16,994 nucleotides of DNA from UBA1181 sp045617845. Its GTDB lineage: Bacteria; Bacteroidota; Bacteroidia; Bacteroidales; Paludibacteraceae. The notes under the pieces are model-generated. The model had not been told where the DNA came from. It searched no databases and saw nothing but the letters and a program-made list of their open reading frames with translations. How positions within the stretch are numbered: the stretch's first letter is position 1; each line of letters begins with the position of its first letter. Where the stretch lies: positions 1 to 16,994 of the forward strand of contig JAZLJL010000041.1 in assembly GCA_045617845.1 (NCBI GenBank), written 5' to 3'. This document shows, one piece after another, positions 4,418-10,720 of this stretch. The translations under genes were made by a program, and so were the position numbers.

Positions 4418-5467
4418 TTATTGTAAGCTTATTTCATAAGGCTTTGTGAAGTCAGCGTTTTGGTAATAGGTCGCTTTAAGTTCTTTTTGGTCGTAGACGA
4501 TGCTCCAACGCGTAAGTTTTGGGGTTGCGACCAGTTGGATGGATTTTGTGACGTCCAGGGCTTCCATGTAAGGATGTTCTGTCATTTCCTTGTTCATGAT
4601 GTCGAAGCGTTTGTGGGAATCCTCGTAGTGCATGGATTTCCCTTTCTTGTAGCTGTCGGCTATGTAGTGGTTGGTGCACAATGAAGATTCTGCCACGTGC
4701 ATATCCCCGTTTATCCACTCCACGACGATGCTTTTTCCGTTAGCGTCGCTGACGGCGAGGTGGTGGTTGAAACCGGTTTCCTCGTGCATGTTATATTCGG
4801 AGAGAAGTTTCACAGCCTCGTCGGTTGTGGACGCATGGTCGAGAAGGAGACGGATGGCTGTTGATATGGTCAGGTCTTTCGTGGCGTTGGACTGCGAGGT
4901 GGTGTCTTTGTCGCCTGCGACGAGGTTAGCCACGCAGAGTCCCTTTTCGTTCATACCGTCCAATGGGGCGTAGATGGTAGCCAAGAGTTTCATTCTGTTC
5001 GGAATGTCTTGGGTCGGTTTGTAGTCCTTGGGGAATCCAAGGAAGTTGATGCAGTTGGTGGAGATGGAGGCGAATCCGTTGTCTGGTTTGGTGTGGACCA
5101 CTACAATGTCGGAAGTGCAGTTAGGCCAATCGAAGTTTCTTCCTGTGAGAGAATTACCTTCTTTGTCTTGCGCGCAGATGAAGCTGCATCCGAATTCCTG
5201 CGGTTGAACGTTTGCTTTGAAGAGGCCGTGCGTCAAGTGGCGGGAGACGAACTTTGCGACTTCGTCTGTGTTTTTCGCACCTCCGTTTTCTATGAATTCA
5301 TCGAATCCGTAATCGCCTTCGTATGTGAACGAATACATCCCCTTGCCTATCTCTTGTACACTCTTAGCTGCGCTATATTGCTTATTTATAAGAAGATATG
5401 TAGTGATTCCTAAAACAAGGAAACTGCACAACAAGGTGCATACTGATATTTTCAATGCCTTTTTCAT
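4418..5467 (-). CDS. choloylglycine-hydrolase family amidase (linear amide C-N hydrolase)
   Basis: 349 residues with the N-terminal-nucleophile fold of penicillin V acylases, bile salt hydrolases and acyl-CoA:6-APA acyltransferase-like enzymes. They cleave linear amide bonds with an N-terminal Cys. Visible landmarks are candidate nucleophile Cys94 in FGCSFICAQ, GRNFDW (Arg110, Asp113), DGMNEKGL (Asn173), GFNHHLAVSDANGKSIVVEW and CTNHY. Residues 1-27 are a membrane anchor or uncleaved signal, so the enzyme acts outside the cytoplasm. The catalytic Cys would be exposed only after removal of about 93 residues. The substrate cannot be read from sequence: a bile salt, an N-acyl amino acid or homoserine lactone, or a peptide are all possible, and the spacing around Cys differs from the classical bile salt hydrolases, which start at Cys2. 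It is a single gene with its own terminator. Confidence 0.88.
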   Translation of the reverse strand: MKKALKISVCTLLCSFLVLGITTYLLINKQYSAAKSVQEIGKGMYSFTYEGDYGFDEFIENGGAKNTDEVAKFVSRHLTHGLFKANVQPQEFGCSFICAQDKEGNSLTGRNFDWPNCTSDIVVVHTKPDNGFASISTNCINFLGFPKDYKPTQDIPNRMKLLATIYAPLDGMNEKGLCVANLVAGDKDTTSQSNATKDLTISTAIRLLLDHASTTDEAVKLLSEYNMHEETGFNHHLAVSDANGKSIVVEWINGDMHVAESSLCTNHYIADSYKKGKSMHYEDSHKRFDIMNKEMTEHPYMEALDVTKSIQLVATPKLTRWSIVYDQKELKATYYQNADFTKPYEISLQ

Positions 5468-5522
5468 GGTTTCACGATTTAATTACACAATGAATGTTAC
5501 AAATACTGAATACTTTGTTTCT

Positions 5523-5539
5523 TAACTTTCACAAAGTTA
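5523..5539 (-). promoter_or_regulatory. -7 box overlapped by an inverted repeat, amidase gene
   Basis: TAACTTTG (5539-5532 on minus) matches TAnnTTTG exactly. It is part of the inverted repeat TAACTTT-CAC-AAAGTTA (5523-5539), which could serve as an operator. The start codon is 65 nt downstream. No TTG is seen at the normal -33 distance, so an activator or another promoter is possible. Confidence 0.4.
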
Positions 5540-5791
5540 GCCATTTATAGGGGATTCCGTACCTGTTGGCATAATGTTTATCATTGATTATTACAGATTT
5601 GTGTGTAATTTATTATAGAATTCTTCATAGTGGATGATATTGTCTAATATAGGGGAAATTTAAATTAATGTCGGTGGTTTTTAATGTTAATTGATAATTA
5701 TCTAGTTTGCATTTTTATACAAAATGTGATGTTGATGACTTTCTGCCTTTCGTTATGGCGTTCGAAAAGTTTAGTTTTGTCCTTTACAATC
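5540..5791. other. AT-rich spacer without a gene
   Basis: Together with the amidase leader this spacer is 324 bp. I see no coding frame with a start context, no strong hairpin and no clear terminator for the MATE gene. CATTTT-TATAC-AAAATG near 5708 is a weak inverted repeat with a T-rich surround and is the only candidate. Confidence 0.5.
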
Positions 5792-7141
5792 TTATGCAAT
5801 CGCTTTGTTGTGGAAGAATAATATGATGAGGAATGTGGCGAATTCGGCGACAGCTTGCGCAAGCCATAGACCGTTAGTCCCAAACAAGATAGGCATGATA
5901 ATGAATGCGGGTATCATGAAAACGAATCCTCGTAATAGTGTGTAAATGGTGGCGGGTTTCGCTCGTTCCATGCTTTGGTAGTAGCCTATCCAAACGATAT
6001 TGACGCAGATGAATAGGAAGCATAGGCTGAAGTATGGCAATCCTTCGACGCAAATCGACCAAGCGTGGCACGTTGGCGGAAGGAAGGTCGTGCTTATCCC
6101 CTTCGCACCGAAAGCGAGGACTAGCATGCCGCAAAATCCTCCGATAAGGGCCGTGCGTATGGTGAGGTGGAATGTTTGTTTCGCTCGTTGGCGTTCGCCG
6201 TTACCGTAGGCGAAGCTGATGATGGGTTGTGAACTTTGCACGATTGCGTTGCCAAGCATGAAGGCGATGGGTAGGCAGTAACAGCCGATCGAGAAGGCGG
6301 CGACACCATCTTCGCCCAAGTAGATGATGAACTGATGGTTGCCGATGATCGTAACCGCGGCGATGGCGATTTCGCCTAGGAAGGCGCTGGCTCCGATCCG
6401 AACTTGGTACCAAAGGTTCCTTAGGTTGAGCAGGAGACTTGTTTTCGATAGTTTTAGTTTGTGGAGTTTCAGCGTTTTGCTGAAGAAAAGCATGTATATG
6501 GGAACGACCAGGCCACCGAGGGCGAAACTGACGCTTGTGGCTATGGAGGCGCCTTCGAGTCCCATGTCGAATACGAAGATCAGCAGGTAGTCACCGATGA
6601 TATTGAGGATGGCTGCCACGAGGGTGACAGACATCGCCAGTTTCGGTGAGCCATCCAGACGCACCATGTACATGCCTACGTTGCTGATGATCCATAAGGG
6701 CATCAGCGCTGCGAGCCACACGAGGTAACTGCTGGCTAACGGCACCAACCTTTCGTTGGCGCCGAAAAGGATACATGTTTCACGCAAATGGGTAAGTAGA
6801 ATGATGGATAGGATGACTCCCACGAATGTCCCGCCGCAAAGGGCTTGGGTGACATTGATGTTCGCCGCTTTATTCTCTCCTTTGGAGAGGTGGATGGAGG
6901 CAACTACGCTTCCGCCGATTCCGAACATCATTCCTATTCCGCCCATTACCATGAAGAGCGGTGCGATGATGTTCACGGCCGCAAGCCCGTCGCTTCCCAC
7001 ACCATGTCCCACAAAGGCTCCGTCTGTGATGTTCAATACTACAATGCTAATCATGCCGACCATCGTCGGGAAGAACATCTTACGGAACAATTTGCCTATT
7101 GGTTCTTTGCCGAAATCTATAGAGTCTCTATTGTCATACAT
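5792..7141 (-). CDS. MATE family efflux transporter
   Basis: 449 residues, the usual length for multidrug and toxic compound extrusion transporters. They use a Na+ or H+ gradient to export cationic drugs or metabolites across the inner membrane. The sequence shows about twelve hydrophobic helices. The family start is FFPTMVGMISIVVLNITDGAFVGH, and GGIGMMFGIGGSVVASIHLSKGE, IGAFAFLGE-like (IGASAFLGEIAIAAV) and SSQPIISFAYGNGERQRAK fall at the expected places in the N- and C-terminal halves. It resembles the MepA/NorM-like subgroup common in Bacteroidales. The substrate is unknown. It is monocistronic, with a structured leader (7150-7195) and a TATATTCGCG promoter element. The frame is intact and there is no sign of decay. 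Confidence 0.92.
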   Translation of the reverse strand: MYDNRDSIDFGKEPIGKLFRKMFFPTMVGMISIVVLNITDGAFVGHGVGSDGLAAVNIIAPLFMVMGGIGMMFGIGGSVVASIHLSKGENKAANINVTQALCGGTFVGVILSIILLTHLRETCILFGANERLVPLASSYLVWLAALMPLWIISNVGMYMVRLDGSPKLAMSVTLVAAILNIIGDYLLIFVFDMGLEGASIATSVSFALGGLVVPIYMLFFSKTLKLHKLKLSKTSLLLNLRNLWYQVRIGASAFLGEIAIAAVTIIGNHQFIIYLGEDGVAAFSIGCYCLPIAFMLGNAIVQSSQPIISFAYGNGERQRAKQTFHLTIRTALIGGFCGMLVLAFGAKGISTTFLPPTCHAWSICVEGLPYFSLCFLFICVNIVWIGYYQSMERAKPATIYTLLRGFVFMIPAFIIMPILFGTNGLWLAQAVAEFATFLIILFFHNKAIA

Positions 7142-7149
7142 AGTCTGCC

Positions 7150-7195
7150 GTCGAATAGGGACCTCAGCCCATGTTTGGCGCCTTTTCTATTCGAC
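7150..7195 (-). promoter_or_regulatory. structured 5' leader of the MATE gene
   Basis: GTCGAATAG (7150-7158) and CTATTCGAC (7187-7195) are a perfect 9-bp inverted repeat enclosing 28 nt. The right arm begins 1 nt from the CGCG that follows the predicted -7 box, so the pairing would start almost at +1 and end 9 nt before the ATG at 7141. The enclosed part contains the palindrome GGCGCC and a small GGG/CCC hairpin. This is compatible with a regulatory RNA leader or an operator. It does not match a riboswitch consensus that I recognise. Confidence 0.5.
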
Positions 7196-7196
7196 C

Positions 7197-7206
7197 CGCG
7201 AATATA
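7197..7206 (-). promoter_or_regulatory. -7 box of the MATE gene
   Basis: TATATTCGCG on the minus strand, identical to the strings upstream of the DUF445 and lipoprotein genes. It lies 56 nt upstream of the start codon. No convincing -33 TTG is visible. Confidence 0.4.
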
Positions 7207-7304
7207 GCGCTTTCACATGAGAAAGGAATCAGGGGATACCTGAATTTATATAAGTAGTTTATTAAGGTTAGCGTATAAATTAACCCATAGGCAACTTCAA
7301 TATT

Positions 7305-7787
7305 TTATTTTTTTATTAGTTGGAATGACTTGTTTCCGATCATGATTTGGTAGGTGCCTGCGGAGAATTTGTCGCAGATCCATGCCTTGCCTTGCTCGTC
7401 TGAATGGATGCGATCGTGGATAAGACCATTTTCCGAACAGATGGCGATCTCGCAGAACGGCGGTACGCCTAGCAATTCGATGTTATGGCTCCTGCTGGAG
7501 ATGATTCTGATCGCGTCGGACAAGAGCTCTGGGAATGATGACCTATTCTCCGAGAACTGATATCCCTTCACGTTCTCCACCATGTAGGAACGATCGGATG
7601 AACTCTCGACTGTTAAACAGCCTTTCCTAATTGAAATCATGGGATTGTCGTTTATCGAAAACGAAAATTTCTTCCCTGAATTTGTTTCTATCGTCAAATA
7701 TTTCGATTCCGAAGCAATCGAATCCGACAATGAAGCAAATAACCCTATTACAGGTTTGAACAACTTTTTACAACTTACCATCAGCAT
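7305..7787 (-). CDS. small beta-rich protein, paralogue of the 1149-1622 product
   Basis: 160 residues, no named family. By eye it aligns end to end with the 1149-1622 product: KYLTIETNSGKKFSF, SYMVENVKGYQF, IRIIS and the T9SS-like ending SAGTYQIMIGNKSFQLIKK. Both have ATTAAACTA just before the start codon, which supports the start at 7787, although the ATG two codons later is also possible. The N-terminus differs: CKKLFKPVIGLFASLSDSIA has a shorter hydrophobic stretch with Pro, Ser and Asp, and is a poor signal peptide. Secretion is therefore less certain than for the paralogue. A good promoter lies about 135 nt upstream, giving an unusually long leader. No terminator is obvious downstream. 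A role is unknown. Confidence 0.8.
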   Translation of the reverse strand: MLMVSCKKLFKPVIGLFASLSDSIASESKYLTIETNSGKKFSFSINDNPMISIRKGCLTVESSSDRSYMVENVKGYQFSENRSSFPELLSDAIRIISSRSHNIELLGVPPFCEIAICSENGLIHDRIHSDEQGKAWICDKFSAGTYQIMIGNKSFQLIKK

Positions 7788-7921
7788 GTAGTTTAATAAT
7801 TAATGACACTGAAATTTTAATTCAACACTCTTCTAATTCGCATCACAAATAACTAACACATAAAACTTACAACACACCTATTTTGTGACCTCTTATTTGT
7901 AATTTCTCTCACACATCAATA

Positions 7922-7953
7922 CAAACTTAGTGATTTGTCCGGAAGATTCCAAA
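7922..7953 (-). promoter_or_regulatory. consensus Bacteroidetes promoter upstream of the 7305-7787 gene
   Basis: On the minus strand TTTG (7953-7950), 20 nt, then TAAGTTTG (7929-7922), an exact fit to TTTG/TAnnTTTG with normal spacing. Transcription would start near 7915 and give a leader of about 125-130 nt before the ATG at 7787. That leader contains a TCACAAA/TTTGTGA inverted repeat (7843-7849 / 7882-7888). Confidence 0.6.
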
Positions 7954-8307
7954 GCTTTCCATTCGAATTTTTGATTTGGGCTTTTTTTCTTTTCAAATGA
8001 TTTTTTCGCTCAAATCGTTTGATTTTCGTCTTTATCAATTAGATTACTATCATTATTTTAAAAATCAATAAAAAAAATCAAACCGAAGATTCTCCCTTAT
8101 TGTGGAAATTCGTCTCTATATTTTTCCTTTCGTCTATCCATTCGTTTCCCATTGTTCATGTATAAGCCTAACATCTAATATTGTTTGGCCTTGGGTGTGA
8201 TTTTTTCCACACACGCTTGATTTTAACATATGGGCGTATTTCTCATTTGTGTCTGGTGTCCGTATTGAATAAAAAGACTATGTTTTTTTATCGTACCAAC
8301 GAGAATA
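7954..8307. other. AT-rich, T-tract-rich spacer without a gene
   Basis: Within the 587-bp gap between 7787 and 8375 this part has no coding frame of note. The plus strand is rich in GATTT/TTTTC runs. Small inverted repeats are visible: TCAAA-TCG-TTTGA at 8010-8022 and GTGTG/CACAC at 8195-8212 around a T6 run. No tRNA, known RNA or mobile-element end was recognised. Confidence 0.5.
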
Positions 8308-8353
8308 AACAACCTCATTCAAGCGGGATGTTTCCTTTTTGAATGAGGTTGTT
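8308..8353 (-). terminator. terminator of the GH5-lpxB gene cluster
   Basis: A perfect 15-bp inverted repeat (AACAACCTCATTCAA at 8308-8322, partner 8339-8353) starts 22 nt past the lpxB stop codon. On the minus strand the stem ends GTTGTT and is followed by TATTCTCG, so the U-tract is short. The position and stem length still favour a terminator or a 3'-end stabilising structure for the five-gene transcript. Confidence 0.75.
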
Positions 8354-8374
8354 ATAATTAGGCTTAGTATTCGC

Positions 8375-9508
8375 TTATTTTTCGTTGAGTCTTTTCCAAA
8401 TCGCATTGGCCGCCCTGTCCGAAGCGGATTCGTGTCCGAGGAGTTCGATGAGCTCGTCATAGCCTTTCATCACTTCGTCGTGGTAGCTTTCCGTGCGTAA
8501 TCTTTCGATCTCTTCCTTGACCCTATCGACGGTGAATTCTTCGATCACTAATTCCTTCACGAGCCATTTGTCTGCTATGAGATTGACTAGCGAAATATAG
8601 GGGACTCGTATGAATAGTTCCAGGAAACGATGGAACAGCCAACCACCCGACATTTTGTAGACTACCACTTGCGGCACGCGTAGCAAAGCGGTCTCAAGCG
8701 TAGCCGTGCCTGAGCAGACCACTGCCAGTTCTGATTGTTGCAGCAGTTCGTAGGTCTCGTCGAAGATGATTTTCGCGTCGTATCCTTTGAGTACTTGTTC
8801 GTAAATGGAAGGATCGATGGATTTCACGCCCGCCACGACTAATTGGTATTCCTTGTATTGCGAAGCTGCCTCCAGCATAATCGGTAGCGAGCTTTTTATC
8901 TCTTGTACACGGCTTCCGGCAAGTAGCGCCATGATGGGCTTCTGCCCCACTCTGGTTCTAGCTTCGAAATCTGTCCGGGGTTCGTCTTTGTGTTGCCTCG
9001 CCTCCACGGCGTCGACGCAAGGGTTACCTACATATTCTACCTCGTATCCTCTTTCCGCGAACCATTTCACCTCGAACGGGAGTATGGAGAAGACTCGGTC
9101 TACATATTTTCGGATTGATTTCAGGCGATATTCCTTCCATGCCCATAATTTGGGTGATATATAGTAGTATACGGGCACTCCAGGAATGTTTTCCTTCACG
9201 TATTGCGCCATCTTTAGGTTGAAGCTTGGGTAATCCACCAAAATGAGTACGTCTGGATGGTACTCGAGGATGGATTGCTTGCATTGCTTGATGTTGCCTA
9301 ATACTGTACGGGCGTGCAACAATACGGGGACGATACCCATGAAGGCCATATCTTTGTAGTGGCGGATCATCGTTCCTCCTTGCGCCGCCATGAGGTCTCC
9401 GCCCATGAAGCGGAATTCGGCCGCCGCGTCATTTTTTTTGATGGACGCCATTAGGTTAGAGGCATGCAAGTCTCCTGATGCCTCTCCCGCTATAATAAAG
9501 TATTTCAT
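8375..9508 (-). CDS. lpxB: lipid-A-disaccharide synthase
   Basis: 377 residues, the normal length for LpxB. This peripheral inner-membrane GT19 enzyme joins UDP-2,3-diacylglucosamine to lipid X, releasing UDP and forming lipid A disaccharide for the outer membrane. The sequence shows IIAGEASGDLHASNLM at 5-20 (family signature GEASGD), MGIVPVL, PSFNLKMAQ, YYISPKLWAWKEYR, GNPCVDAV, LLAGSRVQEIKSSLP, and the nucleotide-binding CSGTATLETALLRVPQVVVYK. The frame is open 23 codons further up, but the LpxB family begins at MKYFIIAGEASGD. The start at 9508 overlaps the stop codon of the preceding gene as ATGA, indicating translational coupling. It is the last gene of a five-gene cluster that also encodes SurE and two secreted glycosidases. 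The hairpin at 8308-8353 follows. Confidence 0.97.
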   Translation of the reverse strand: MKYFIIAGEASGDLHASNLMASIKKNDAAAEFRFMGGDLMAAQGGTMIRHYKDMAFMGIVPVLLHARTVLGNIKQCKQSILEYHPDVLILVDYPSFNLKMAQYVKENIPGVPVYYYISPKLWAWKEYRLKSIRKYVDRVFSILPFEVKWFAERGYEVEYVGNPCVDAVEARQHKDEPRTDFEARTRVGQKPIMALLAGSRVQEIKSSLPIMLEAASQYKEYQLVVAGVKSIDPSIYEQVLKGYDAKIIFDETYELLQQSELAVVCSGTATLETALLRVPQVVVYKMSGGWLFHRFLELFIRVPYISLVNLIADKWLVKELVIEEFTVDRVKEEIERLRTESYHDEVMKGYDELIELLGHESASDRAANAIWKRLNEK

Positions 9509-9960
9509 ACGATATGAAGGAATATAAATGCTGAGATCAACAAAGAGAATACTACCATTCCGTAGTTGGTCTGCCAACGTTCCAATTTATATAGGACGAA
9601 GAATGCTATGAGGTTAGGCAACATCGCGGACATCATGATGGAGCCGAAGTTGGTGCTGTTGTAGACCTTCAGCAACAGCTCTTTCATGCCGAGGTCCGAC
9701 AATTCCGACCACGTAACCAGACGGATGGCGATGAGGTATAGGATAGCGCCTCCGAACAGTCCGATGAAGAAGTTGTCGAAGGGAAGCTTGTTCTTGTCTT
9801 TTTCTACCCAATCGTCGTCGAAGTGCTCTTCGACCATTTCGGTCTCCATTGATTCGCCCATCAACTTTTGGATCTCACGTTCCTCTTCTTCGTTGATTTC
9901 GTCGTCTTCTTCTTCGGAATAATCTTTGTCCAAGTATTCTTCGTTTTGGTTATTTGCCAT
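9505..9960 (-). CDS. small acidic three-helix membrane protein
   Basis: 151 residues, no family recognised. Residues 1-55 are strongly acidic (EEEDDEINEEEEREIQ, EMVEEHFDDDWVEKDKNK) and probably disordered or coiled in the cytoplasm. Three hydrophobic segments follow at about 64-83, 105-124 and 133-150. The start codon lies inside the last codons of surE (11-nt overlap) and the stop codon overlaps the lpxB start (ATGA). This strict packing suggests production in fixed ratio with SurE and LpxB. An accessory role in lipid A synthesis, for instance binding LpxB at the membrane, is a guess from position only. Codon usage and frame look intact, and the overlapping alternative frames are shorter and less plausible. 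Confidence 0.85.
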   Translation of the reverse strand: MANNQNEEYLDKDYSEEEDDEINEEEEREIQKLMGESMETEMVEEHFDDDWVEKDKNKLPFDNFFIGLFGGAILYLIAIRLVTWSELSDLGMKELLLKVYNSTNFGSIMMSAMLPNLIAFFVLYKLERWQTNYGMVVFSLLISAFIFLHIV

Positions 9961-10717
9961 ACTTGTATTTGAGTTTATTTAAGTAAGTATAATCAGTTCT
10001 ATCTATCTGCATGGGCACGACGGAAGCCATTTGATGGGACAATGCCCATTCGTCGGTATCTTCCGATTCAGGCTCCCTATTGTCGAAAAATCCGGCCAAA
10101 AGGTACGAATCATCCTTGTCGCTTGTCTTTTGGTACTCTTCGCTCCATCTGGCGTCCGCTTGTCGGCAGAATCGTATCTCCTTGATTTCTCCGATGGGGA
10201 AATTCACGTTCAGCAAAGTTCCGAGAGGAAGTGGTGTTTTCAATACGTCCCCAATCATTTGTGAGATGATGGACGATGCGTGCTGAAGGTCCAATTCTTT
10301 TTCCATCTGTAAGCTGGAGAAGGCGATGGAGGATATGTTGTTGACGCATCCTTCGATTGCCGCGCCGATCGTTCCTGAGTAGACTGCGTTAACGGACGAG
10401 TTGGATCCGTGGTTGATACCGGAGAGCACCAGGTCCGGTTTTTGTTCCTTGAACAAGGTGAAAAAGCAGAGCTTGACGCAGTCGACGGGTGTTCCGTTGC
10501 AAGAGTAAACCGTTATGTTTTCGTTTTCCGACATGAGTGTCAACCGTAAAGGGACGCTGTGGGTAATGGCGCACGACATGCCCGATTGTTGGTGACAAGG
10601 CGCGACAACCACCACCTTTGCGTGGCGACTTGCGATTTCGGCTAATTTCTTGATTCCGTCTGCATCGTAACCATCATCGTTGGTGATTAGGATGACCGGT
10701 TTTTTATCTTGGTCCAT
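9950..10717 (-). CDS. surE: 5'/3'-nucleotidase SurE
   Basis: 255 residues, full length for SurE, a cytoplasmic metal-dependent phosphatase of nucleoside 5'- and 3'-monophosphates (and short polyphosphate in some species), linked to stationary-phase survival. Metal-site residues are in place: ILITNDDGYDADG (Asp14, Asp15), QQSGMSCAIT (Ser45) and LSGINHGSN (Asn102). NGTPVDCVKL and YSGTIGAAIEG also follow the family. The gene begins 3 nt after the stop codon of the GHL10 gene and its end overlaps the acidic membrane protein gene by 11 nt. Position before lpxB in one transcript links it to envelope genes genetically, though not necessarily in function. Confidence 0.96.
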   Translation of the reverse strand: MDQDKKPVILITNDDGYDADGIKKLAEIASRHAKVVVVAPCHQQSGMSCAITHSVPLRLTLMSENENITVYSCNGTPVDCVKLCFFTLFKEQKPDLVLSGINHGSNSSVNAVYSGTIGAAIEGCVNNISSIAFSSLQMEKELDLQHASSIISQMIGDVLKTPLPLGTLLNVNFPIGEIKEIRFCRQADARWSEEYQKTSDKDDSYLLAGFFDNREPESEDTDEWALSHQMASVVPMQIDRTDYTYLNKLKYKYGK

Positions 10718-10720
10718 AAT

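Noticed and set aside
7150..7195. MATE leader as a known guanidine, TPP or preQ1 riboswitch
   Set aside because: None of the conserved loops I remember for those classes is present; only the stem and position are suggestive.
9509..9577. LpxB start 23 codons further upstream
   Set aside because: The extension overlaps the preceding gene out of frame and precedes the normal family N-terminus MKYFIIAGEASGD; the ATGA overlap supports 9508.
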